This document shows, one piece after another, positions 14,712 to 23,971 of a DNA stretch of 28,137 nucleotides. Location of the stretch: contig QNYL01000061.1 of the NCBI GenBank assembly GCA_003973375.1, positions 1 through 28,137 of the forward strand. Reading direction: 5' to 3'. The notes beneath the pieces are model-generated. The model ran no database searches. It saw nothing but the letters and a program-made list of their open reading frames with translations, and had not been told where the DNA came from. The stretch comes from Flavobacteriia bacterium. Its GTDB lineage: Bacteria; Bacteroidota; Bacteroidia; Flavobacteriales; Flavobacteriaceae. The position numbers and the translations under genes were made by a program. Within the stretch, counting starts at the first letter, position 1; every line of letters begins with the position of its first letter.

Positions 14712-16003
14712 ACCGCTTTTAACAGAAAATAATTTCTTTTCCCTCTTTGCAAAAGCACAAACTTATCGGCGATCAACTCCTTTGTGGTAATTTTATGGTC
14801 TTCCTTAACCTTTTCTTTATTTACCGAAATTGAATTTTCCTTTAAAGCTCTTCGGGCTTCTCCATTCGATTTTAAAAAACCTGATCTTTCCACCAGGGCA
14901 CTTATCATGTCAATTCCTTCTTCAAGCATTTCTTTTGAAACTTCTGCTTGCGGAACACCCTCAAAAACATCTAAAAAGGTTTTTTCATCCAGTTGTTTTA
15001 AATCCTCAGCCGTTGATCTTCCAAAAAGAATTGAAGAGGCTTTGATGGCATTATACAAAGCTTCCTCTCCATGTGTCATACGGGTAACTTCTTCGGCAAC
15101 TTTCTTTTGCAGCAATCGTAAATGCGGGGCTTCCTGATGCTCTGCAATCAGTTTTTCAACTGTTTCCTTATTTAAAAAAGTAAAGATCTTGATGTATTTT
15201 TCAGAATCTGCATCACTTGAATTGATCCAGTACTGGTAGAATTTATAAGGGGAAGTTCTTTTGGCATCCAGCCATATATTTCCTCCTTCGGTCTTACCGA
15301 ACTTGGTTCCATCGGCTTTGGTAACAAGCGGACTTGTTAAAGCGAAGGCTTTTCCCTGTACTTTTCTTCTGATCAACTCGGTACCTGTGGTGATATTTCC
15401 CCACTGATCACTTCCGCCAATTTGAAGTTTACAGTTTTTTGTTGAATATAAATGTAAGAAATCGTATCCCTGAACCAGCTGATAGGTAAATTCAGTAAAA
15501 CTCATCCCTTCTTTGGCCTGATCGTTCAAACGGTTCTTTACCGAGTCTTTGGCCATCATATAATTTACGGTGATGTGTTTACCTATATCACGGGCAAATT
15601 CGAGAAAAGTAAGCTCTTTCATCCAGTCGTAATTGTTTACCAGCTCGGCACTGTTCTCCTTTTCACCGGAAAAATCAATAAATCTTTCGAGGGTTTTTTT
15701 AACTCCTGCTATATTTTTCTTTAAAGTTTCCTCATCTAAAAGATTTCTTTCTGCAGATTTCCCTGATGGATCACCGATCATACCGGTAGCGCCTCCTAAA
15801 AGAGCAATGGGTTTGTGGCCGGATCTTTGAAAATGCATCAAAAGAATGATCTGTACCAGACTCCCAATGTGCAATGAATCAGCTGTAGGATCAAAACCTA
15901 TATATGCTGTTGTAACTTCTTTTTGTAACTGTTCTTCTGTACCCGGCATGATGTTGTGCAACAATCCGCGCCAGTTTAATTCTTCAACAAAATTATAATT
16001 CAT
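14708..16003 (-). CDS. tyrS: Tyrosyl-tRNA synthetase
   Basis: TyrS charges tRNA-Tyr with tyrosine. From the chosen ATG it has 431 residues, normal for the bacterial enzyme. Class I motifs are HIGS (45-48, the HIGH equivalent) and KFGKT (about residue 233, the KMSKS equivalent), with [13 protein letters not shown] typical of tyrosine-specific enzymes. The C-terminal S4-like RNA-binding domain includes [16 protein letters not shown] start at ATG 16003 rather than a TTG two codons upstream, because a promoter box ends at 16020 and predicts a start of transcription near 16016. It is a single gene that converges on the acyl-activating gene. Confidence 0.97.
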   Translation of the reverse strand: MNYNFVEELNWRGLLHNIMPGTEEQLQKEVTTAYIGFDPTADSLHIGSLVQIILLMHFQRSGHKPIALLGGATGMIGDPSGKSAERNLLDEETLKKNIAGVKKTLERFIDFSGEKENSAELVNNYDWMKELTFLEFARDIGKHITVNYMMAKDSVKNRLNDQAKEGMSFTEFTYQLVQGYDFLHLYSTKNCKLQIGGSDQWGNITTGTELIRRKVQGKAFALTSPLVTKADGTKFGKTEGGNIWLDAKRTSPYKFYQYWINSSDADSEKYIKIFTFLNKETVEKLIAEHQEAPHLRLLQKKVAEEVTRMTHGEEALYNAIKASSILFGRSTAEDLKQLDEKTFLDVFEGVPQAEVSKEMLEEGIDMISALVERSGFLKSNGEARRALKENSISVNKEKVKEDHKITTKELIADKFVLLQRGKRNYFLLKAV

Positions 16004-16019
16004 CTCCAAAAAATTTTGG

Positions 16020-16046
16020 CAAAGATAAAAAAGAAACCCTCACAAA
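16020..16046 (-). promoter_or_regulatory. Primary-sigma promoter of tyrS (TTTG...TATCTTTG)
   Basis: On the minus strand TTTG (16043-16046) is followed after 15 bases by a perfect TATCTTTG box (16020-16027). The spacer is slightly shorter than the usual 17-23. The predicted leader is about 13 nt. Confidence 0.55.
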
Positions 16047-16146
16047 CAGGTTCTGTAAGAAAGTTCTTTATGTTTTTAAAAGAAAATTTTTTAATACCGA
16101 TTATTTTAAATTATTTTACACCTCTAAGCAGCCATAAAAAACAAGC

Positions 16147-17157
16147 ATGATTTTAGTAACTGGAGGTACCGGCCTTGTAGGATCACATCTTTTATATCAC
16201 CTGTCGCAGCAGGAAGATAAGATTCGGGCAATACACCGTCCGGAAAGTGATCTGTTAAAGGTTAAAAATGTATTTGGTTACTATACTGATCAACCGGAAA
16301 TCCTTTTTAATAAAATTGAATGGGTTGAAACTTCGCTGAATGATATTTCAGAACTTGAAAAGGTTTTTAACCAGATCACCCGGGTTTATCACTGTGCCGC
16401 CGTGGTATCTTTTGATCCGAAAGATTATCGCATCATGCGAAAAGTAAACATTGAAGGGACTGAAAATATTGTAAATCTGAGTATTTTAAATAAGATCGAT
16501 AAATTGTGTTTTGTTAGTTCCATTGCCACTTTGAGTAAATCCGTTGATGGAAAAGAGATCACTGAAGAAAATTTCTGGACCAATACTCAGGGGAAAAGCG
16601 GTTATGCCATTACCAAGCAGGGGGCAGAGGCGGCAATGTGGAGAGCCGGCCAGGAAGGTGTGAAGGTAGTGATCGTTAATCCCGGAGTAATTCTGGGTCC
16701 GGGTTTTTGGGAAAAAGGCACCGGAAAACTTTTTGACAAGATCTATAAAGGATTTAAATATTACACCACCGGAGTAACCGGGTTTGTAGGTGTGAACGAC
16801 GTAGTTAAGGTTATGATGCAGCTTATGGAAAGTAATTTAAAGAACGAACGTTTTATTCTGGTAGCAGAAAACGCTTCTTTTAAAGATATTTTCTTTCAAA
16901 TTGCCGATCATTTTGGTGTAAAAAGACCCCATAAAAAGGTTTCTTCTTTTTTAAGTGAAATAGGATGGAAACTGGCCTGGATCAAAGGAAAGTTTTTAAA
17001 CAAAGCCCCTGATCTGACAAAATACTCTGCCCGGGCTTCTCATCAAAAAAAATATTACAGTTCTAAGAAAATTAAAAATGCTTTGGATTTTTCTTTTGAA
17101 CCTCTTAAAAAAACTATTGAAACTACCTGTAAGAAGTACCTTAAAGATCGTACTTAA
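16147..17157 (+). CDS. NAD-dependent epimerase/dehydratase family protein
   Basis: The 336-residue protein is an extended short-chain dehydrogenase. The N-terminal Rossmann motif TGGTGLVGSH (5-14) binds NAD(P), and the catalytic pair is Tyr153-Lys157 (YAITK) with an SSIATL segment (124-129) supplying the catalytic Ser. The sequence resembles the dihydroflavonol reductase/cinnamoyl-CoA reductase-like group rather than classical UDP-sugar epimerases, so the substrate is open. The C-terminal part is lysine-rich (about 285-336) and may contact membrane or nucleic acid, or may simply be basic. The gene is divergent from tyrS and convergent with the DUF4296 gene. Confidence 0.9.
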   Translation: MILVTGGTGLVGSHLLYHLSQQEDKIRAIHRPESDLLKVKNVFGYYTDQPEILFNKIEWVETSLNDISELEKVFNQITRVYHCAAVVSFDPKDYRIMRKVNIEGTENIVNLSILNKIDKLCFVSSIATLSKSVDGKEITEENFWTNTQGKSGYAITKQGAEAAMWRAGQEGVKVVIVNPGVILGPGFWEKGTGKLFDKIYKGFKYYTTGVTGFVGVNDVVKVMMQLMESNLKNERFILVAENASFKDIFFQIADHFGVKRPHKKVSSFLSEIGWKLAWIKGKFLNKAPDLTKYSARASHQKKYYSSKKIKNALDFSFEPLKKTIETTCKKYLKDRT

Positions 17158-17191
17158 TTATTAAGTATCAGATTTTATGAACAGAAACCAT

Positions 17192-17608
17192 TTATTCCCT
17201 GGGACGAAATACTTTATCTTTCATTTTTAATCTGTTTACCGAATCAATTTGCCTTTTGAGGATGGAATCTCCCTCCGAAGTATAAAGATTTCTCATTTTT
17301 CCCAAACGATCGTAAGCTTTGGTAAAGATCTTTTTATATTCTTCCGGTTTAGAAGCGTAATACAAATTACTGCTGGCAAAACGTGTGCTGTCCACTCCGT
17401 ACTTATCGTACACCAGAAATACGTATTTATTCGATTTTTTCAAATCCATATTGTTTAAAGTGGTTGCTCCCTGAGCAAGACACAGATCGGTAATGATATT
17501 GACCATTTGATCTTCAGGGATGAGATCCTCAGGCTTTTCAAAATTGGTTTTGCCCTTACAGGAAATTATAAAAAGGATCAACAGGATATAAAAAAATTCT
17601 CTTTTCAT
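17192..17608 (-). CDS. DUF4296 family lipoprotein
   Basis: The 138-residue protein has a short type II signal peptide with lipobox Cys17 (FIISC), then a mainly helical DUF4296 domain: PEDLIPEDQMVNIITDLCLAQGA, VYDKYGVDSTRFASSNLYY, YKKIFTKAYDRLGKM. It is likely anchored to a membrane facing the periplasm. The function is unknown. It is the last gene of a minus-strand group (mannose-phosphate synthase, dihydroorotase, DUF4296; gaps 9 and 50 bp). This order seems conserved in Flavobacteriaceae, from recollection. Confidence 0.9.
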   Translation of the reverse strand: MKREFFYILLILFIISCKGKTNFEKPEDLIPEDQMVNIITDLCLAQGATTLNNMDLKKSNKYVFLVYDKYGVDSTRFASSNLYYASKPEEYKKIFTKAYDRLGKMRNLYTSEGDSILKRQIDSVNRLKMKDKVFRPRE

Positions 17609-17658
17609 CTGCTTATTTTTATTGTTCTTTTAAGGTTATGCGTATCCCTTTTACAGTT

Positions 17659-18999
17659 CTACCGGTTAAATAACAATCGTTTTCCTTTGGTTTCCTCATT
17701 AAAAACACCCTGGTTGTATATCAGAGAACCATTTACAAAGGTGTGGGATATACTACTGCTAAAAACAGTTCCCTCAAAAGGAGACCACCCACATTTGTAT
17801 AAAACATTCTCTTTAGAAACTTCCCATGGTTTATGTAGATCCACCAGTACCAGATCGGCAAAATAAGCTTTTTTAATAAATCCTCTTTTTTCTATTTTAT
17901 ATATCCTTGCCGGATTATGGCACATCTTTTCAACCATTTTCTCTAAAGTGATTTTCCCCTCATTTACTTTTTCAAGCATGGCAGGAAGTGCATGCTGAAC
18001 GAGCGGACCTCCACTGGGGGCTTTGGTATAAAGCCTTTGTTTTTCTTCCATGGTATGTGGTGCATGATCAGTAGCGATAATGTCTATACGATCATCGAGC
18101 AAAGCTTCCCACAGACCTTCCCTGTCTTTAGCCGATTTTACAGCCGGATTCCATTTGATAAATGTTCCTTTTTTATCGTAATCACTGTCGGAAAACCACA
18201 AATGATGCACACAAACCTCAGCCGTAATCTGTTTTTCTTCCAATGGGATCTCATTAGTAAAAAGTTCCATTTCCTTTGCTGTGGAAAGGTGGAAAACATG
18301 CAATCTTGCCCCGGTTTTTTTGGCAAGAGCCACCGCTTTTGAAGAGGAAAGCCAGCAGGCTTCAGCACTTCTGATCACCGGATGGTATTTTACCGGAATA
18401 TCATCTCCGTACTTTTCTTTGTATTCAGCAAGATTTCTCTGAATGGTATCTTCATCTTCACAATGTACCGCGATCAGCATTTGGGTAGAAGAAAATATCT
18501 TTTCAAGTACCTCTTCATCATCAACCAGCATATTTCCGGTAGAAGAACCTAAAAATAATTTGATTCCGGCAACTGTTTTCGGATCGGTTTTAAGCAATTC
18601 TTCCAGATTGTCATTGGTGCCCCCAATCATAAATGAGTAATTAGCATAGGATTTTTTTGATGCGGTTATAAATTTATCTTCCAGAATTTCCTGTGTAACC
18701 GCCTGAGGAATGGTATTGGGCATTTCGATAAAGGAAGTAATTCCACCGGCAACAGCAGCCCTGGATTCGGAAGCAATATCAGCCTTATGTGTTAATCCCG
18801 GTTCACGAAAGTGTACCTGATCATCAATGATTCCGGGAAGCAAATACTTTCCTTCCGCATCAATAACAGTGGTATCCTCCGGAAAATCATTAATATGATC
18901 TGAAATATCAGCTATCATCTCTCCTGAAATCAGAAGATCTTTTTTCTCAACTTTTCCTTCATTAACCACAAAGGCATTTTTTATTAGAACCGAACTCAT
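17659..18999 (-). CDS. pyrC: Dihydroorotase (Bacteroidota type)
   Basis: Dihydroorotase closes carbamoyl aspartate to dihydroorotate in pyrimidine synthesis. The 446-residue amidohydrolase has the barrel motifs: DDQVHFREPG (59-68), IKLFLGSSTG (Lys147), AVHCEDED (His179), VFHLSTAKE (His237) and ATDHAPHT (Asp311, His312). The first metal-binding motif, HxH in typical dihydroorotases, reads QVH here (Gln61, His63), so one ligand is changed. I recall this DDQVHFREPG form as common in Bacteroidota, so it looks like a lineage feature, not a fresh mutation. The gene is downstream of the polyprenol-phosphate mannose synthase gene by 9 bp. Another amidohydrolase function cannot be fully excluded. Confidence 0.88.
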   Translation of the reverse strand: MSSVLIKNAFVVNEGKVEKKDLLISGEMIADISDHINDFPEDTTVIDAEGKYLLPGIIDDQVHFREPGLTHKADIASESRAAVAGGITSFIEMPNTIPQAVTQEILEDKFITASKKSYANYSFMIGGTNDNLEELLKTDPKTVAGIKLFLGSSTGNMLVDDEEVLEKIFSSTQMLIAVHCEDEDTIQRNLAEYKEKYGDDIPVKYHPVIRSAEACWLSSSKAVALAKKTGARLHVFHLSTAKEMELFTNEIPLEEKQITAEVCVHHLWFSDSDYDKKGTFIKWNPAVKSAKDREGLWEALLDDRIDIIATDHAPHTMEEKQRLYTKAPSGGPLVQHALPAMLEKVNEGKITLEKMVEKMCHNPARIYKIEKRGFIKKAYFADLVLVDLHKPWEVSKENVLYKCGWSPFEGTVFSSSISHTFVNGSLIYNQGVFNEETKGKRLLFNR

Positions 19000-19008
19000 C
19001 TGAAAAAA

Positions 19009-19749
19009 TTATTTTAACTTTTTAATATCGCTTTTTGGCAAACCTTTAAACCTCATGGTAATAATTCCAAAAACAGCCTCTGTAATGATCGTTTTGCTCA
19101 TTTTTGACTCCCCTAAAGTTCTGTCGGTAAAAATTACCGAGACTTCCTTAATCTTAAAACCGTGCTTCCATGCTTTAAATTTCATCTCAATCTGGAAAGC
19201 ATAACCTACAAACCTGATCTTATCCAGCTGTATGGTTTCCAGCACTTTTCTTCTGTAGCATACAAAACCGGCAGTGGTATCATCAACCGGAATACCGGTT
19301 ACGATCTTTACATATTTAGATGCAAAATAAGAAAGCAATACCCTTTTCATAGGCCAGTTAACCACATTAACTCCTTTTGAATACCGGGAACCTATAGACA
19401 GATCGGCTCCTTCTTTTAAGCAGGCGTTGTATAATCTTACCAGATCTTTCGGATTATGAGAAAAATCGGCATCCATTTCAATAATAAATTCATAATCTCT
19501 TGCCAAAGCCCATCTAAACCCGTGGATATAGGCAGCTCCTAACCCGTTCTTTTCTTTTCTGATCTCCAAAAACAGGCTTTTTGGGAATTCCTTTTGCAGT
19601 TTTTGTACGATCTGAGCCGTACCATCAGGAGAACTATCATCAACGATCAGAATATCAAAAGCTTTCTTTTGCGAAAAAGTAGCCCGTATAATATTTTCTA
19701 TATTCTCTTTTTCATTGTAGGTAGGAATGATGACAAGTGTATCTTGCAT
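19009..19749 (-). CDS. Polyprenol monophosphomannose synthase (GT2 family)
   Basis: The 246-residue enzyme transfers a sugar, usually mannose from GDP-mannose, to a polyprenyl phosphate on the cytoplasmic face. Family 2 motifs are clear: IIPTYNEKENI (7-17), VDDSSPDGT (36-44), the metal-binding EMDADFSHNP (91-100) and the DPM-specific VIFTDRTLGESKMS near the C-terminus. There are no membrane segments, as in the soluble bacterial and yeast-like forms. It is divergent from a GT39-type membrane glycosyltransferase that could use its product, and lies 9 bp upstream of dihydroorotase in a probable operon with a TACCTTTG box at 19769-19776. Confidence 0.93.
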   Translation of the reverse strand: MQDTLVIIPTYNEKENIENIIRATFSQKKAFDILIVDDSSPDGTAQIVQKLQKEFPKSLFLEIRKEKNGLGAAYIHGFRWALARDYEFIIEMDADFSHNPKDLVRLYNACLKEGADLSIGSRYSKGVNVVNWPMKRVLLSYFASKYVKIVTGIPVDDTTAGFVCYRRKVLETIQLDKIRFVGYAFQIEMKFKAWKHGFKIKEVSVIFTDRTLGESKMSKTIITEAVFGIITMRFKGLPKSDIKKLK

Positions 19750-19768
19750 AGTATTTGGTTTATTACAG

Positions 19769-19776
19769 CAAAGGTA
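19769..19776 (-). promoter_or_regulatory. Primary-sigma -7 box (TACCTTTG) of the mannose synthase operon
   Basis: A perfect TAnnTTTG box on the minus strand, with a predicted start near 19765 and a leader of about 16 nt. It lies 14 bases from the divergent box of the GT39 gene. Confidence 0.5.
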
Positions 19777-19790
19777 AAATAAATTATTAC

Positions 19791-19798
19791 TAATTTTG
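19791..19798 (+). promoter_or_regulatory. Primary-sigma -7 box (TAATTTTG) of the GT39 gene
   Basis: A perfect TAnnTTTG box with a predicted start near 19802, about 12 nt before the ATG at 19814. The two divergent promoters share a 64-bp gap, so polymerases would compete. Confidence 0.5.
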
Positions 19799-19813
19799 TG
19801 TTAAATTAAATCT

Positions 19814-21487
19814 ATGAGAATACTTCAAAAACCAAGGCACCAGTTTATTTTCTTTCTTTTGCTTTTTTTTATCATCAATTTCCTTCAGATCATTTTTAGT
19901 GAGGTTATAGAAGATGAAGCCTATTATTGGGTGTGGTCGCAGGATCTGGCTTTTGGGTATTTTGATCATCCGCCACTGGTAGCCTTGTGGATTAGGATCA
20001 GCAGTTTATTTTTTGATGGTGAAATGGGAGTCCGGTTTTTTTCAACACTGAGCTTTACGCTGATGCTGATCGTGATCTGGAAAATGATCGATCTGAAGAA
20101 CAAGAACAATTATATCTGGCTCTTTTTTGTATTGATCATTTCAATGGCTATGCTTAATATTTACGGTTTTATTACCACTCCGGATACGCCTCTTTTATTG
20201 TTTACGGCCATCTTTCTGTATTTTTATCAGCGTTTTTTAAAGGAAGAAAGCTGGTTGTACACTTTCGGTCTCGGTTTTGCCATGGCGGGAATGCTCTACT
20301 CTAAATACCACGGAATTCTGGTGATCTTTTTTACTGTACTTTCAAATTTTAAACTTTTAAAGAACAAACGCTTCTGGATCGCTTCCGGATTCGGATTCTT
20401 ATTGTTCTTTCCGCATCTTTACTGGCAATACATCAACGATTATCCTTCATTCAGATACCACCTGATTGAGCGCGGAGCCAAAAAATATAAATTTGAATAC
20501 ACCCTGATGCATTTTGTAAATCAGATTGCCATTGTAGGCATTACTTTCCCTCTGATCTATTATGCCTTCTTTAAGGAACAGGCAAAAAATAATTTCGAAA
20601 AGGCTTTAAAATATATCGTTTACGGATTTTTTATCATCTTTTTCTTCAGCAGTTTTAAATCTAATCCACAGGCGCAATGGACTGTTGTTATTTTAATACC
20701 GCTGATCCTGTTTTCTTTCCGGTTTTTTGTCAATCACCCTCAGCTGAGAAAGAAACTGGTTTATATCGCCATGATTCAACTTGCAATTTTACTGGTAGCC
20801 AGAGTTTTCTTTGCCAGCGAGAAACTCTCTCCGGTTGTACTGGAACCTCATCTGGCAAAGACCTGGGTGTATAAACTTGAAAAAAAGACTGATCACAAAC
20901 CTTTGGTCTTTTTAAATTATGCCTATAGAAGTGCCTCTGTTTATTATTTCTATACCGGCATACGAACACATGTATATAGTATTCTTCAGGGCAGAAAAAG
21001 TCAGTACGATATAGACGATTCAGAAGCCTTTATGCAGCATAAAGATGTTTATGCAGTGAGCGATATTGTTAAAGGACCGTTTCTGGTAATGAAAGGAGAT
21101 AAAAAACTCAGGGGAACTCCCATTAACAACTTTACCACTTTCCAAAAAGTAAAATGCATACTACCCGGTAAAGAAATGATCCTCACACCAGGGAAAGAGG
21201 TTAAATTATCTTTCGAAATCTTTAATACCTACCAAAAAGATATTACTTTTGAAAATGTTGAGATTCTTGGGGTTTTTCAGAAGAAAAAGAAGGTTTTAAA
21301 AGAAATTTCTTTAAAATTCAATGATCTGAAAGTGATGAAGGCAAAAGAAAAAAAGATCTTAAAAACCTCCTTTACCGCTCCGGATATTGAATACGACAAA
21401 GAGACAACTTTCCGGATCTCTCTGCGTTTTTACAATTTGGGAGACGGATTTCAGGGGAATAAAATTAAGGTAAAAGTTATAAACTAA
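19814..21487 (+). CDS. GT39-type membrane glycosyltransferase with a C-terminal beta-domain
   Basis: The 557-residue protein has many transmembrane segments in residues 1-340, starting at FIFFLLLFFIINFLQIIF. The first extracytoplasmic loop carries the acidic DEAYYW motif (34-39) typical of ArnT/PMT-like enzymes that take sugars from polyprenyl phosphate donors. After the last helix the chain continues for about 200 residues outside the membrane; the final roughly 110 residues (LTPGKEVKLSFEIFN through VKVIN) look like an Ig-type beta-sandwich. The neighbouring mannose-phosphate synthase suggests a mannosyl donor; the acceptor (protein, lipid A or glycan) is unknown. Its stop overlaps the next start (TAATG), so it is coupled to the DUF4271 gene. 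Confidence 0.88.
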   Translation: MRILQKPRHQFIFFLLLFFIINFLQIIFSEVIEDEAYYWVWSQDLAFGYFDHPPLVALWIRISSLFFDGEMGVRFFSTLSFTLMLIVIWKMIDLKNKNNYIWLFFVLIISMAMLNIYGFITTPDTPLLLFTAIFLYFYQRFLKEESWLYTFGLGFAMAGMLYSKYHGILVIFFTVLSNFKLLKNKRFWIASGFGFLLFFPHLYWQYINDYPSFRYHLIERGAKKYKFEYTLMHFVNQIAIVGITFPLIYYAFFKEQAKNNFEKALKYIVYGFFIIFFFSSFKSNPQAQWTVVILIPLILFSFRFFVNHPQLRKKLVYIAMIQLAILLVARVFFASEKLSPVVLEPHLAKTWVYKLEKKTDHKPLVFLNYAYRSASVYYFYTGIRTHVYSILQGRKSQYDIDDSEAFMQHKDVYAVSDIVKGPFLVMKGDKKLRGTPINNFTTFQKVKCILPGKEMILTPGKEVKLSFEIFNTYQKDITFENVEILGVFQKKKKVLKEISLKFNDLKVMKAKEKKILKTSFTAPDIEYDKETTFRISLRFYNLGDGFQGNKIKVKVIN

Positions 21488-22149
21488 TGTTTGAAGGGCA
21501 GGAAAGGTTTATTGTTTCTCATGACTGGATCACGATCATTTTTTTAATGGTTTTGATTTTGCTCTCATTGGCCAAATATCTTTACAGCGAAAGATTTGAC
21601 AAACTTTTTACACTTTATTATTCTGATAAATACTATACAGACTATTCAAATTCGAGGCCTCTGATCTTTAACTTTTTCCACGGATTATTGCTTTTTGTAT
21701 TTATTTTTAACATTTCACTTCTGATTTTTTATCTGCTGAGGAGCTATAATCTGATGGAAACCGATTATAATTTCCTTTTCTATCTTAAAGTGTTACTGGT
21801 AACAATTCTGTTTGTCATTTTACGGTATATTATCGGTGTTTTTCTGGGTGTTATCTTTGAAAAAACCGATCAACAAAACTACCTTACCTTTTTGAAAATT
21901 AACAACTTAGGCTTAATGGCCATTTATCTGTTCCCTTTACTGCTCATCATCAATTATTCTCCTTATTCCAAACAGAAATTTCTTTTAACTCTTATCGCAC
22001 TGGTTTTATTGGTTTTTGCCATAATCAGATCTATTAATGTTCTAAAAAATGATAGGTTAAATTTTAACACTTACTTTTATTTATTTTTGTACCTTTGCAC
22101 ACTTGAAATAACACCTTTTATAGTCTCATATAAATTGTTAGTTAAGTAG
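21487..22149 (+). CDS. DUF4271 integral membrane protein
   Basis: The 220-residue protein has about six transmembrane helices (for example IIFLMVLILLSLAKYL, FFHGLLLFVFIFNISLLIFYLL and IYLFPLLLIINY) and polar loops. DUF4271 has no assigned function. Translation is coupled to the GT39 gene by a 1-bp TAATG overlap, and hemD follows 6 bp after the stop, so all three may be cotranscribed. A promoter box for hemD lies inside its 3' end. Confidence 0.9.
   Translation: MFEGQERFIVSHDWITIIFLMVLILLSLAKYLYSERFDKLFTLYYSDKYYTDYSNSRPLIFNFFHGLLLFVFIFNISLLIFYLLRSYNLMETDYNFLFYLKVLLVTILFVILRYIIGVFLGVIFEKTDQQNYLTFLKINNLGLMAIYLFPLLLIINYSPYSKQKFLLTLIALVLLVFAIIRSINVLKNDRLNFNTYFYLFLYLCTLEITPFIVSYKLLVK
22090..22097 (+). 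promoter_or_regulatory. Internal -7 box (TACCTTTG) for hemD
   Basis: A perfect TAnnTTTG box within the last 60 bases of the DUF4271 gene, predicting a start near 22101 and a leader of about 55 nt. It would let hemD be expressed independently of the membrane-protein genes. No TTG -33 element is obvious. Confidence 0.45.
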
Positions 22150-22155
22150 AAAAAA

Positions 22156-22905
22156 ATGAAAGTAAAAAGTATACTTGTTTCGCAGCCGGCACCAAAAACT
22201 AAGCAATCTCCTTATTTTGAATTATCTGAAAAACAGAAAGTAAAGATCGATTTTAGATCTTTTATTCATGTTGAAGGTAAATCTGCCAGAGAGGTAAGAG
22301 AACAAAAAATTGATTTTTCCGAATACGATGCAGTAATTTTTACCAGTAAAAATGCTGTGGATCATTTCTTTAGATTAGCTGAAGAAATGCGTTATAAAAT
22401 TCCTGATGATATGCGTTACTTCTGTCAGTCAGAAGCAATTGCCTATTATCTGCAAAAATATGTAGTTTACAGAAAACGTAAGATTTATGTAGGAAAAAGG
22501 AATTTTGAAGAAATGGTTCCTTTATTTAAAAAATACAAAGACGGAAATTTCCTGTTACCTTCTTCCGACAAGTTAAAACCTTCTATCCCAAAAGTTTTAA
22601 ATGATCTGGAATTGAAATGGAAAAGAGCAATTTTTTACAACACTGTTATCAGCGACCTGAGTGATCTTGAAAATGTATTTTACGATATTCTGGTATTTTT
22701 CAGTCCTTCAGGAATTAAATCACTGTTTAAAAATTTCCCCGATTTCAAACAAAACGATACCAAGATCGCAGTTTTTGGAAATACTACCGTAAAAGCTGCT
22801 GAAGAGGCAGGTTTAAAAGTGGATATTGCGGCTCCTACCAAAGAGACCCCTTCCATGACCATGGCTTTGGAGAAATTTATTGAAAAAATAAAGAATAACA
22901 AATAG
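22156..22905 (+). CDS. hemD: Uroporphyrinogen-III synthase
   Basis: The enzyme converts hydroxymethylbilane to uroporphyrinogen III in haem and sirohaem synthesis. The 249-residue length fits, and although HemD is poorly conserved, this form shows typical segments: ILVSQPAPKTKQSPYFEL at the N-terminus, AVIFTSKNAVDHFF (about 60-73), a central NFLLPSSDKLKP, FFSPSGIKSLF and IAVFGNTTVKAAEEAGL, with APTKETPSMTMALEKFI at the end. Those match the Bacteroidota HemD pattern. It is the last gene of the run and is followed by a bidirectional terminator shared with recA. Confidence 0.93.
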   Translation: MKVKSILVSQPAPKTKQSPYFELSEKQKVKIDFRSFIHVEGKSAREVREQKIDFSEYDAVIFTSKNAVDHFFRLAEEMRYKIPDDMRYFCQSEAIAYYLQKYVVYRKRKIYVGKRNFEEMVPLFKKYKDGNFLLPSSDKLKPSIPKVLNDLELKWKRAIFYNTVISDLSDLENVFYDILVFFSPSGIKSLFKNFPDFKQNDTKIAVFGNTTVKAAEEAGLKVDIAAPTKETPSMTMALEKFIEKIKNNK

Positions 22906-22928
22906 TTCTATGATCAAAAAATATACAA

Positions 22929-22962
22929 AAAAGGCTGTCAACTGACAGCCTTTTGTTTTTTT
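22929..22962. terminator. Bidirectional terminator between hemD and recA
   Basis: The arms 22929-22940 and 22943-22954 are perfect reverse complements (AAAAGGCTGTCA/TGACAGCCTTTT), with T-rich sequence after on the plus strand and A-rich sequence on the other side. It ends hemD and, on the minus strand, recA. Its right edge overlaps the recA stop region. Confidence 0.85.
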
Positions 22963-23971
22963 ATTCGTCCGGATTATTGATTTTATCTTTGATCTTTCCT
23001 TCCAGTTCATCTGCCAGCTCCGGATTATCTGCAATGATATTTTTAACTGCATCACGTCCCTGACCTAATTTCGTATCGCCATAACTGAACCAGGATCCGC
23101 TCTTTTTAATAATACCGTATTCAACACCCAGATCGAGAATCTCTCCTACTTTAGAGATCCCTTCACCATACATAATATCGAATTCCGCAGTTTTAAAGGG
23201 CGGAGCAACTTTATTCTTTACCACTTTTACTTTGGTACGGTTTCCTAAAACTGCATCCCCGTCTTTAATTTGAGTTCTTCTTCTGATATCAAGTCGGATT
23301 GAAGCATAAAATTTAAGAGCATTCCCTCCTGTGGTTGTTTCAGGATTACCGAACATCACGCCAATTTTTTCACGCAACTGATTGATAAATATTACAGTAC
23401 AATTTGTTTTATTGATCGTAGCCGTTAATTTTCTTAATGCCTGCGACATCAATCGTGCATGCAATCCCATTTTAGAATCTCCCATTTCCCCTTCGATCTC
23501 ACTCTTTGGAGTTAAGGCAGCAACAGAATCGATCACAATAATATCAATAGCCCCCGAACTGATTAAATTATCAGTAATTTCAAGTGCCTGCTCTCCGTAA
23601 TCAGGTTGAGAAATAATCAGATTATCAATATCTACGCCCAGGTTTTCTGCATAAAACCGGTCAAAAGCATGTTCAGCATCAATAAAAGCCGCTATACCAC
23701 CATTTTTTTGAGCCTCTGCTATGGCGTGAATCGCTAAAGTGGTTTTTCCTGAAGATTCAGGACCAAAGATCTCGATCACTCTTCCTCTTGGGTATCCGCC
23801 AACGCCCAGTGCTATATCCAGCCCCAGAGATCCCGAGGAAATTGCGTTCTCATCCTGATGAACAACCTCTCCCATTTTCATCACAGCACCTTTACCGTAT
23901 GTCTTATCAAGTTTATCTAAAGTTAATTGTAATGCTTTTAATTTTGCTTCTTTTTCTTTGTCGTTTGCCAT
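22961..23971 (-). CDS. recA: Recombinase RecA
   Basis: RecA forms filaments on single-stranded DNA, drives strand exchange and triggers the SOS response. The 336-residue protein shows the Walker A GPESSGKT (70-77), the [10 protein letters not shown] segment, Walker [13 protein letters not shown], the L1/L2 DNA-binding loops ([21 protein letters not shown]) and the typical C-terminal domain. It is a single gene. A near-match promoter box TATTTTTA at 23999-24006 gives a leader of about 24 nt. I see no obvious SOS-type palindrome in the upstream 157 bp. Confidence 0.99.
   Translation of the reverse strand: MANDKEKEAKLKALQLTLDKLDKTYGKGAVMKMGEVVHQDENAISSGSLGLDIALGVGGYPRGRVIEIFGPESSGKTTLAIHAIAEAQKNGGIAAFIDAEHAFDRFYAENLGVDIDNLIISQPDYGEQALEITDNLISSGAIDIIVIDSVAALTPKSEIEGEMGDSKMGLHARLMSQALRKLTATINKTNCTVIFINQLREKIGVMFGNPETTTGGNALKFYASIRLDIRRRTQIKDGDAVLGNRTKVKVVKNKVAPPFKTAEFDIMYGEGISKVGEILDLGVEYGIIKKSGSWFSYGDTKLGQGRDAVKNIIADNPELADELEGKIKDKINNPDE

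Noticed and set aside
14784..15137. 117-codon plus-strand frame opposite tyrS
   Set aside because: Ser/Phe-rich shadow of the lysine- and glutamate-rich TyrS C-terminal region.
17507..17866. 119-codon plus-strand open frame spanning the DUF4296-dihydroorotase gap
   Set aside because: It overlaps the coding ends of two well-supported minus-strand genes, and its sequence matches no family I know.
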